Assembly: GCA_002686955.1 (NCBI GenBank)
Contig: NYZA01000142.1
Coordinates: 1-10,910, forward strand
Reading direction: 5' to 3'
Origin: Gemmatimonadota bacterium
GTDB taxonomy: Bacteria > GCA-2686955
Length of the DNA: 10,910 nucleotides
Part shown: positions 1 to 5,527 of the stretch, in pieces
Layout: each line of letters opens with the position of its first letter
Position numbering within the stretch: the first letter of the stretch is position 1
Position numbers and translations under genes: made by a program
Notes under the pieces: generated by a model
What the model saw: only the letters and a program-made list of their open reading frames with translations
Told to the model about the DNA's origin: nothing
Databases searched by the model: none

Positions 1-66
1 CAACGCAGAGATCGGAACGAAGGCGGATGCCGGGCGAAGCGAAGGCTATGTGAAACAGGCTCCTAA
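1..66. repeat. Left copy of an inverted repeat pair (about 65 bp, runs off the edge)
   Basis: Bases 1-65 match the reverse complement of 10803-10867. By hand alignment 60 of 65 bases agree, without gaps; the mismatches are at 2, 23, 45, 51 and 53, and similarity stops at 66. The left edge of the window cuts the repeat, so its full length is unknown. Read on the minus strand it begins TTAG then GAGCCTGTT. The other copy begins CTAG then GAGCCTGTT. This resembles a YTAR-type target followed by the end of an IS5-superfamily element, which is inference only. The inner end stops 37 bp before the start codon of the DUF3604 gene. Confidence 0.85.
3..53 (+). other. Possible 3' end of an upstream gene (ATQRSERRRMPGEAKAM-stop)
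   Basis: This frame is open from the left edge and ends at TGA 51-53. It translates to ATQRSERRRMPGEAKAM. The same frame in the right-hand repeat copy gives ATQRSERRRMPGEAKTM and then stays open for longer. Two of the five differences between the copies are silent third-position changes in this frame. However, the nucleotide match continues about 12 bases past this stop, which argues for a DNA-level repeat rather than a conserved protein. The piece is too short for a family call. It may be the C-terminus of a gene cut by the window edge, or just an open frame in high-G+C DNA. Confidence 0.2.
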
Positions 67-102
67 GGGCGTGTCCCTTCACATTTCCGGGAGTACGAAC
101 CC

Positions 103-1980
103 TTGCATGTTCTCTTCAATCCGGTCTTGGCGTCTCTCGCGACCGCGTCGCTCGATCTGGCTCCCTTCGAACCTCCCACCTTGGGCGTCCACCCCTCGTT
201 AGTGGTATCTCGTGAGGCCACGGAGCTGCGCTTCGAGTTCGAGGCTCATACGCCCTTGCGCGCCGGCGCGGAACTACATGCACAGCTTCCGATCTCGATC
301 CAGGGAGAGAATCTCGACGATATGTGGGAGGCGGCACAGACTGCCGACTCCCTCGGAGGAGGCTACGTGTGGGTCGACGCACCGGCGCATATCGCGGCAC
401 ATGGCGTGACCGACAGCGGATGGCTGGTTGGAGTGACAATTGCAGAAGGCACGCTCAGGCGAGGCGAAACGCTGACTGTCCACTACAGGGGGCGCGCTCA
501 GGCTGCCGCCATGCCCCTGCGATTCCGAGGGCGCCTGCGCAGGGTGGGGAGCCGGCAATGGTTCACCTTCGAAGCGAGCTCCGAGACCCGGGTGGTCGGC
601 GCGGGCGCCGCATTCGCGCAGGTGGTCACGCCGGCCGATGTGGTGCTCGGCGAGCCCTTCGCTTTGATTATCGCGGTCATGGATCCCTTCGGAAACCCGG
701 CGTGGGGCTACCGCGATGCCGTGACGGTCGACATCGCCGGTATCGGGGAATTCACGCATCTCTTCTGCGCCGCGGACTCGGCGCGGGCACAGATCGAGGG
801 GTTGGTTGCCGGCGAGCCCGGATTGTTGCGGCCTGTCGCCAGGGCACCTGGGCTCCCGGTACGAACCGCTCCCCTCCTTGCGCATGAATCGCCCCCTCTT
901 AGGCGCCGTTTTTTCGGCGACACGCATTTTCATACCGGGCGCGGGGCAGGTTATCAGGGGTGGGTTCGTCCCGGCTCCTGGGTTTCGGGGGGCGATCACC
1001 GTGGCAACTACTCACGGCAGCCTTTGGCCTATGCCTACGCCCGCGACATGGCCGGGCTCGACTGGGCGTCCGCATCGGAGCACGATGTGACCGAGTTCGA
1101 CGGGGGGTTCAGCGAAGCCGATTGGGAGGCGAGCCAAGACCTCGCGGATGAGCTGTACGAGCCCGGCGTGTTTACGACCTTTTACGCCTGGGAATGGACG
1201 CACTGGGAAGAAGGGCATCGTGTCGTGTACTACAGAGACCGTGGCGGAGCGGTCTTCCATCGCCCGGAGTTCACAACCGTGACGGCTCTCTACGAGGCGC
1301 TCGAAACCCTGTCGATCCCGAGTCTGGTCATTCCGCACGTGATGAACGCCGAGGCGGACAACCGGATCTGGAGCGTGCCGCATCAGGGTTTGCAGCGTGT
1401 CGGTGAGCTCTACTCGCACCACAATGACGACGACGGGCCTGAGATCGCTGATCTCTTCGAGCTGGGCGTCGACGATTCGTGGTCGTATCGATATGCCTGG
1501 TCGCTCGGGCACCGCATCGGAGTGATCGGATCGAGCGACGACCATTTCGGCATGCCGGGCCGCGATGGATTCGCGCCCGATTCCGAGGGCTCGGGCGGTC
1601 TGGCGGTGGCATTGGCCACCGAGAACACACGAGAGGCGATCTGGGAAGCCCTCGACGCCAGACGCGTCTACGCGACGACGGGCGCCAGGATCTTGCTCGA
1701 CCTGCGGGTCAACCGTGAGCCGATGGGCTCCGCCATCGTCCGCGGCCCCGCACCGGCCGAGATTCGGGTCGCAGTGGCGGGCACCGCTCCCCTGGATCGC
1801 GTCGAGATCGTGCGAGGACACGAGGGGCGATACGAAACGCTCAACCTACCGGCCCAAGGGCGCATCGATCTCGAGCATCGGGTCGTAGACCACTCACTCA
1901 CCAGCCCCGCGCTCTACTACCTGCGCGTGCTTCAATCGGACGGCGAAATGGCCTGGAGCAGTCCGGTCTGGGTGCAATAG
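103..1980 (+). CDS. DUF3604 domain protein (PHP-like metal-dependent hydrolase fold)
   Basis: A 625-residue protein of the DUF3604 family, whose members look like metal-dependent PHP/amidohydrolase-type enzymes with no assigned reaction. Residues 1 to about 265 form a beta-rich N-terminal part. The family core follows: GDTHFHT (272-278) with His275 and His277, SEHD (325-328), FYAWEWT (360-366), PHVM (411-414) and GSSDDHFGMPG (476-486) with Asp480/His481. These are the expected metal ligands. RVYATTGARI (521-530) is another family hallmark, followed by a C-terminal beta region. The start is TTG at 103, the first possible start after the in-frame stop at 64-66. A GGGAG stretch at 89-93 lies about 9 bp upstream and supports it. 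The N-terminus is not a convincing signal peptide. The neighbouring genes do not suggest a substrate. Confidence 0.9.
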   Translation: MHVLFNPVLASLATASLDLAPFEPPTLGVHPSLVVSREATELRFEFEAHTPLRAGAELHAQLPISIQGENLDDMWEAAQTADSLGGGYVWVDAPAHIAAHGVTDSGWLVGVTIAEGTLRRGETLTVHYRGRAQAAAMPLRFRGRLRRVGSRQWFTFEASSETRVVGAGAAFAQVVTPADVVLGEPFALIIAVMDPFGNPAWGYRDAVTVDIAGIGEFTHLFCAADSARAQIEGLVAGEPGLLRPVARAPGLPVRTAPLLAHESPPLRRRFFGDTHFHTGRGAGYQGWVRPGSWVSGGDHRGNYSRQPLAYAYARDMAGLDWASASEHDVTEFDGGFSEADWEASQDLADELYEPGVFTTFYAWEWTHWEEGHRVVYYRDRGGAVFHRPEFTTVTALYEALETLSIPSLVIPHVMNAEADNRIWSVPHQGLQRVGELYSHHNDDDGPEIADLFELGVDDSWSYRYAWSLGHRIGVIGSSDDHFGMPGRDGFAPDSEGSGGLAVALATENTREAIWEALDARRVYATTGARILLDLRVNREPMGSAIVRGPAPAEIRVAVAGTAPLDRVEIVRGHEGRYETLNLPAQGRIDLEHRVVDHSLTSPALYYLRVLQSDGEMAWSSPVWVQ

Positions 1981-1998
1981 GCGCGCATTCGCGAACAA

Positions 1999-2445
1999 CT
2001 ACGAAGGCGAAATATCGACGCCCGCAAGCCCATTCCGGAATCGCGCCAACTCGGCTGCAAAGGGTCCGGTGATCTGCCCGAACATCTCCGCCACCTGCTC
2101 CGGTAGGTAATCGTGAACGATTCGGTTGCGCACATCGCGCATATCGAGCCAAAGCGATGTCGCCGATATCAGACCGAGCTTCTCCATTCGATGCAAGCGA
2201 TCCCGAAGTGTGTCCGAGGCAACAGCTTCATGGAGCATCTCGTAGGTTCTGAAGAAACGGAGGGCGATCTCGACGATGCGCACAAAGCGATCGGCCAGGG
2301 CGTCGTAGGGCTCCAGCTCGTCTGGAGTGTAGCTACGAGAGGGATCGTAGCGCTGAACGCGCCGCAATGACGCCTCGACGAGCGTCAGGCCCGCCTCACA
2401 CTTCTTCTTGCCGTTGGCCGCCAACGGAATCAACTCGCGATTCAT
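1999..2445 (-). CDS. hepT: HepT-like HEPN toxin (ribonuclease) of a HepT/MntA pair
   Basis: A 148-residue all-helical protein with the HEPN motif R-x4-H-x-Y at Arg106, His111 and Tyr113 (RNRIVHDY). In the HepT family this motif is the RNA-cleaving site, and its tyrosine is the residue AMPylated by the partner nucleotidyltransferase. The length is typical of the longer HepT-like subgroup. The ATG at 2445-2443 overlaps the TGA of the upstream mntA-like gene at 2444-2442 (ATGA). The two are therefore almost certainly translationally coupled, with antitoxin first. The 3' end faces the end of the DUF3604 gene with an 18-bp gap and no clear terminator. The role as a toxin rests on family knowledge and on the partner gene. 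The RNA target cannot be read from sequence. Confidence 0.87.
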   Translation of the reverse strand: MNRELIPLAANGKKKCEAGLTLVEASLRRVQRYDPSRSYTPDELEPYDALADRFVRIVEIALRFFRTYEMLHEAVASDTLRDRLHRMEKLGLISATSLWLDMRDVRNRIVHDYLPEQVAEMFGQITGPFAAELARFRNGLAGVDISPS

Positions 2446-2723
2446 CGAAAGCGCTCCAAAGTCAGCGACGCCAGAAACGCAGCCTGCTCGGCACTCAGAT
2501 TGTCGGGGTCGAGCACGACGACATCTAGCTTCTGCTCGCAGAGTAGGAAGAACTCCCGCCCGATTCGTTGGGCAAGCTCCAGAGGGGGCTCTTTCGAATA
2601 GACCAAAATGTCGATGTCGCCGCCGCGGGCGGCAGGATCGGTACGCGATCCGAAGAGATGCACCTCGCTCAGGCCCCGCGTCGCCCTTCGCAATGCCCTG
2701 GCTTCTTGTTGATCGAGCCGCAT
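2442..2723 (-). CDS. mntA: MntA-like minimal nucleotidyltransferase antitoxin
   Basis: A 93-residue minimal nucleotidyltransferase. FGSRTDPAARGGDIDIL carries the GS-x9-DxD signature (Gly25, Ser26, Asp36, Asp38). Asp67 in KLDVVVLD fits the third catalytic carboxylate. Such proteins transfer AMP from ATP to the tyrosine of the partner HepT and so neutralise it. The frame stays open upstream to 2963, but that stretch lies inside the FKBP gene and is Arg/Ser/Trp-rich shadow sequence. The start at MRLDQQEARA (ATG 2723-2721) gives a family-sized protein. There is no good Shine-Dalgarno before this ATG, so expression may depend on a leaderless or read-through transcript from the FKBP gene 40 bp upstream. 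Confidence 0.87.
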   Translation of the reverse strand: MRLDQQEARALRRATRGLSEVHLFGSRTDPAARGGDIDILVYSKEPPLELAQRIGREFFLLCEQKLDVVVLDPDNLSAEQAAFLASLTLERFR

Positions 2724-2763
2724 CGAGCGAGGATAGCAGGTTCGGCGAAACCCCCGGAAAAGG

Positions 2764-3660
2764 TCAGCCCAACACCCTACCGGCCTCCAGCTCCTCGACG
2801 ACCGCGGCCTGCACGTCGACGACCGTAACCTCGAAATCGAGCTCCTTGCCCGCATAGGGATGATTCGCGTCCAGGCGGGCGGTGTCGTCGTCCAGCGAGA
2901 GGACCACGACCGGCGTGGGTCCCTTCGGCGAGCGCATCGCCATGACCATTCCCGGCTCGACATCGTCCGGCAGGTTCTGTCGCGGCACCTCGATCACCCG
3001 CTTCGGATCGCGCGGGCCGAAGCCGTCCTCGGGAGGGACCGCGACTCTGATGCGATCCCCCGTCGAAAGGCCGGCCAGCGCGCGCTCCAGCCCCGCGACG
3101 ATCTGGCCGCGGCCGTAGAGGAAGCGCATCGGCCCGCGCCCCTCGCTCACTTCGAGGGTCTCGCCGGTCGCCGGATCACGCAGCACATAATCGAGTGTCA
3201 CCACGCGATCGTCCCGAACGTCCGCGGGCCCCTCGATCGGAACGCGCTCGATCGGGGCGTGCCCGTGGTGATGGGGATCGGATTCGTCGCCGGAACAACC
3301 CGAGGAACAGGCATCGGCGGGGCCGAACTCCCGTAGCTCACCCGCGATGAACGCCTCGATCGCCTTCGCAACGGTCCCCATCTTCTCATGGGAAAAGACA
3401 CTCACGCCGGCCTCTTGAAAGCCGGCCAGAGGACGCCCGCCCATGCCCCCGGCCACCAGAGCCTCGACGCCCTGTTCGCGAAGGAAGCTCACGGGCGCCA
3501 TGCAGCCCCCCTTAGCGTGTCCCTCGTTCGGAATCACCGTGATCTCGCCGGTGCTCTCGCCCTCGACCTGAACCAGGGTGTAGGTTTCTGAATGTCCGAA
3601 GTGCTCGGAGATGGTGGCGTCGAGGCCGCCCGGGGCCTCGGTGGGGATGGCGACGAGCAT
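2764..3660 (-). CDS. NifX/NifB-like cofactor-binding domain fused to SlyD-type FKBP peptidyl-prolyl isomerase
   Basis: A 298-residue two-domain protein. Residues 1-112 look like the NifX/NifB C-terminal family that binds iron-molybdenum cofactor precursors; visible family features are SEHFGHSETYTLV, GHAKGGCMAP and EALVAGGMGGRPL. Residues 113-146 form a linker with ACSSGC and HHHGH, likely to bind metal. Residues 152-284 match SlyD: LDYVLRDPATGETLE, FLYGRGQIVAGLE, VPPEDGFGPRDP, an insert-in-flap region (about 226-270), then DANHPYAGKELDFEV. SlyD is a cytoplasmic prolyl isomerase and chaperone that binds metal through a His/Cys-rich C-terminal tail. Here that tail is missing and the Cys/His cluster lies between the domains. 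An AAGGA site at 3672-3668, 7 bp before ATG 3660, supports the start. The protein is read divergently from the molybdenum hydroxylase operon. A role in metal or cofactor delivery is inference. Domain calls are firm, function is not. Confidence 0.85.
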   Translation of the reverse strand: MLVAIPTEAPGGLDATISEHFGHSETYTLVQVEGESTGEITVIPNEGHAKGGCMAPVSFLREQGVEALVAGGMGGRPLAGFQEAGVSVFSHEKMGTVAKAIEAFIAGELREFGPADACSSGCSGDESDPHHHGHAPIERVPIEGPADVRDDRVVTLDYVLRDPATGETLEVSEGRGPMRFLYGRGQIVAGLERALAGLSTGDRIRVAVPPEDGFGPRDPKRVIEVPRQNLPDDVEPGMVMAMRSPKGPTPVVVLSLDDDTARLDANHPYAGKELDFEVTVVDVQAAVVEELEAGRVLG

Positions 3661-3778
3661 CGCTGAGTCCTTGTCGGTGGGGCGCCGCGGCCAGCGCCGG
3701 CATGAACGGGAATAACCGCCTTCGAGAACCTATAATGCTAGCGGGTTCGCGGGAGCCAACCCAAGCGAGAATCAAGGC
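3661..3778. promoter_or_regulatory. Divergent intergenic region shared by the NifX-SlyD gene and the Mth938/hydroxylase operon
   Basis: This 118-bp gap separates the start codons of two divergent transcription units, so any operator here could act on both. It holds a perfect rightward -10 hexamer (listed separately) and the leftward ribosome binding site at 3668-3672. I found no convincing palindromic operator or riboswitch fold by eye. Confidence 0.5.
3731..3736 (+). promoter_or_regulatory. TATAAT -10 box for the Mth938/hydroxylase operon
   Basis: A perfect sigma-70 -10 hexamer TATAAT, rare by chance in such G+C-rich DNA. It lies 42 bp before the start of the Mth938 gene. At the usual 17-bp spacing the upstream hexamer is GGGAAT, a poor -35, so the promoter may need an activator or a different sigma factor. 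Transcription would start near 3743. Confidence 0.5.
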
Positions 3779-4168
3779 ATGTCCGATACCGGCAGACCCG
3801 ACGGCATCTCTCCACGAATCGTGGAGATCGAGTGGGGGCGCATTCGAATCGAAGAAGAAGAGGAGGACTTCAAGGACGCCAAGCTCTTCCCCGGCGGCTG
3901 TAGACGCTGGGATTGGAACGAGACCGCGACCCGGCACTCTCCGGGTGTTCAGCGCGCCGACGTCGAGGAATTGGTCGCGCACGGAGCAGGTGTCGTGGTC
4001 GTGGGCACCGGATATCGCGGACGATTGGGAATCAAACGCGAAACGATCGAGTTTCTGGAGCAGCGCGGAATCGATCTGCACGTGATGCAGACGGAGGCCG
4101 CGGTCGAGCGCTACAATGAACTTCGATGCGACGAATCGGTGGGTGGGTTGTTTCACACAACCTGCTGA
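3779..4168 (+). CDS. Mth938/DUF498 (AAMDC-type) domain protein
   Basis: A 129-residue protein of the Mth938 family (DUF498), related to the mitochondrial complex I assembly factor NDUFAF3. Family marks are clear: KLFPGGCRRWDWNETATRHS (35-54) followed by PGV, VVVVGTGYRGRLGI (72-85), AVERYNEL (108-115) and the C-terminal GLFHTTC. The acidic run EEEEED at 25-30 is unusual. Length is normal for the family. The ATG at 3779 has only a weak ribosome binding site. The stop at 4166-4168 is 10 bp before the start of the iron-sulfur subunit gene, so it is the first gene of the molybdenum hydroxylase operon. The family has no settled bacterial function. The NDUFAF3 parallel and operon position make an enzyme-assembly role reasonable but unproven. 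Confidence 0.88.
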   Translation: MSDTGRPDGISPRIVEIEWGRIRIEEEEEDFKDAKLFPGGCRRWDWNETATRHSPGVQRADVEELVAHGAGVVVVGTGYRGRLGIKRETIEFLEQRGIDLHVMQTEAAVERYNELRCDESVGGLFHTTC

Positions 4169-4178
4169 CGCGAAACAG

Positions 4179-4664
4179 ATGAAGCACCACGTCATTCGAA
4201 TCACTGTCAATGGGGACCGTCATACGCTGGCGGTGGCTCCACATTGGACGCTCGTGGAGGTGCTCAGAGAGCATCTGCGACTGACCGGCACGAAGCACGG
4301 TTGCGGGACGGGCGATTGCGGCGCGTGCACGGTCCTCCTGGACGGACGATCGGTCAACTCATGTCTGACCCTGGCCGTGGAGGTGGACGGGCGAGAGATC
4401 ACGACCATCGAAGGGATCGCCTCCTCGGGCGGGGAGCTTCACCCGGTTCAAGATGCCTTCATCGCCCACGGCGCCACCCAATGCGGCTTCTGCACGCCAG
4501 GCATGGTCGTATCGTCGGTACAGCTTCTGGCGACGAATTCGCGACCGGAGGAGCAGGAGATCCGCCACGCTCTCGGCGGCAATCTCTGTCGCTGCACCGG
4601 CTACACCAAGATCGTCGAAGCGATCGCCGCGGCGGCCACGCAGGGCGAGGAGGCCGAAGGATGA
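4179..4664 (+). CDS. Molybdenum hydroxylase small subunit, two [2Fe-2S] clusters
   Basis: A 161-residue iron-sulfur subunit of a xanthine dehydrogenase-family enzyme. It passes electrons between the molybdenum centre and FAD. The N-terminal plant-type cluster ligands are Cys42, Cys47, Cys50 (GCGTGDCGAC) and Cys62. The C-terminal cluster ligands are Cys102, Cys105 (QCGFCTPG), Cys137 and Cys139 (CRC). All eight are present. An in-frame ATG at 4116 would overlap the Mth938 gene by 53 bp and add 21 residues outside the family. ATG 4179 (MKHHVIRITVNG) gives the standard length, which equals that of HcrC of 4-hydroxybenzoyl-CoA reductase as I recall it. The stop overlaps the next start (ATGA at 4661-4664). 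The same organisation occurs for carbon monoxide dehydrogenase-like, isoquinoline and nicotinate enzymes, so no gene symbol is given. Confidence 0.95.
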   Translation: MKHHVIRITVNGDRHTLAVAPHWTLVEVLREHLRLTGTKHGCGTGDCGACTVLLDGRSVNSCLTLAVEVDGREITTIEGIASSGGELHPVQDAFIAHGATQCGFCTPGMVVSSVQLLATNSRPEEQEIRHALGGNLCRCTGYTKIVEAIAAAATQGEEAEG

Positions 4665-5527
4665 GACTCCCTCGCTTCGAATACCACGCCCCGGAACGGA
4701 TCGAGCAGGTCTTCGATCTGATGGAATCGCTCGGATCGGCGGCCGAACTGATGGCGGGTGGCACCGACCTGCTACCGGGGCTGAAGCTCGGTAAACGCAG
4801 CTGTGATCATATTGTGTCGCTCAGTCGCTTGAGCGAGCTCAAGGAGCTGAGCTTCAATGAGGCGAAAGGGCTCAGAATCGGCGCGGGCACGGTGCTCGCC
4901 GACGTTGCCGCACACGGCCCTGTTCGGGATCGCTACCGGATGCTGGCCAGCGCCATCGCCGATCTCGCCACGGTTCAGGTGCGTCACAGAGCAACGGTCG
5001 CGGGCAATCTCTGCAACGCTTCGCCATGCGCCGACACAGCGCCACCGCTGATGGCGATGGGAGCGATAATCGAGATCTCCAGCAGCGGCGGCAGGCGCGA
5101 TATCCCACTCGAGGAGCTGATGGTCGGTCCGGGTTCGATTGCTCTCGAAAAGGGAGAGATCGTCACCGCCATCATCGTGCCGACACCGAGACTCGAATCA
5201 CGCTCAACCTACATCAAATTCTCGCCCCGTTCGAAAGTCGATATCGCCGCGGTGAATGTCGCCGTCTCGACCACGACGACCCGTGGGCGCGTCGACGAGG
5301 TCGAGATATTCTTGGGAACCGTCGCACCAACGCCGATCCGCGCACGGCGGGCCGAAGTTCTGCTCAAAGGCTCCCATCTCAGTGAGTCCCTGCTCGCGAG
5401 CGCTGCCGCCGCCGCCCGTGACGAGTGTCTGCCGATCACCGATTTCAGAGCGACGGAAGAGTATAAGAGACATCTCGTAGAGGTCTTGACGAAGAGAGCG
5501 CTGATGACAACGACCGGGATCGCCTGA
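4661..5527 (+). CDS. Molybdenum hydroxylase FAD-binding (medium) subunit
   Basis: A 288-residue FAD subunit of the CoxM/HcrB/XdhB family. FAD-binding motifs are AGGTDLLPG (32-40) and TVAGNLCNASPCADTAPPL (112-130). The C-terminal CO-dehydrogenase flavoprotein domain covers roughly 180-285. The start ATG 4661 overlaps the previous stop by 4 bp and is preceded by GGCGAGGAGG, giving coupled translation. The frame is open back to 4244, but that part is the shadow of the iron-sulfur gene. Classical HcrB of 4-hydroxybenzoyl-CoA reductase carries an extra four-Cys [4Fe-4S] insertion of about 40 residues. No such insertion is seen here: there are only five cysteines (48, 118, 123, 256 and none clustered as a fourth ligand set), so it follows the shorter xanthine dehydrogenase/CODH pattern. 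Its stop overlaps the next start (TGATG). Confidence 0.95.
   Translation: MRLPRFEYHAPERIEQVFDLMESLGSAAELMAGGTDLLPGLKLGKRSCDHIVSLSRLSELKELSFNEAKGLRIGAGTVLADVAAHGPVRDRYRMLASAIADLATVQVRHRATVAGNLCNASPCADTAPPLMAMGAIIEISSSGGRRDIPLEELMVGPGSIALEKGEIVTAIIVPTPRLESRSTYIKFSPRSKVDIAAVNVAVSTTTTRGRVDEVEIFLGTVAPTPIRARRAEVLLKGSHLSESLLASAAAAARDECLPITDFRATEEYKRHLVEVLTKRALMTTTGIA

Noticed and set aside
1981-1998. Terminator between the convergent DUF3604 and HepT genes
   Set aside because: Only a weak TTCGC/GCGAA pairing is present, with no stable stem and no T run.
2442-2963. Long version of the MntA frame with 80 extra N-terminal residues
   Set aside because: The added part lies within the NifX-SlyD gene and is low-complexity Arg/Ser/Trp sequence. 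The family-sized protein starts at 2723.
4116-4178. Earlier ATG for the iron-sulfur subunit
   Set aside because: It would overlap the Mth938 gene by 53 bp and add residues not seen in the family. ATG 4179 begins directly before the ferredoxin-like fold.
4244-4660. N-terminal extension of the FAD subunit frame
   Set aside because: It is the shadow of the iron-sulfur subunit gene. The FAD family starts at MRLPRFEYHAPE, with ATGA coupling at 4661.
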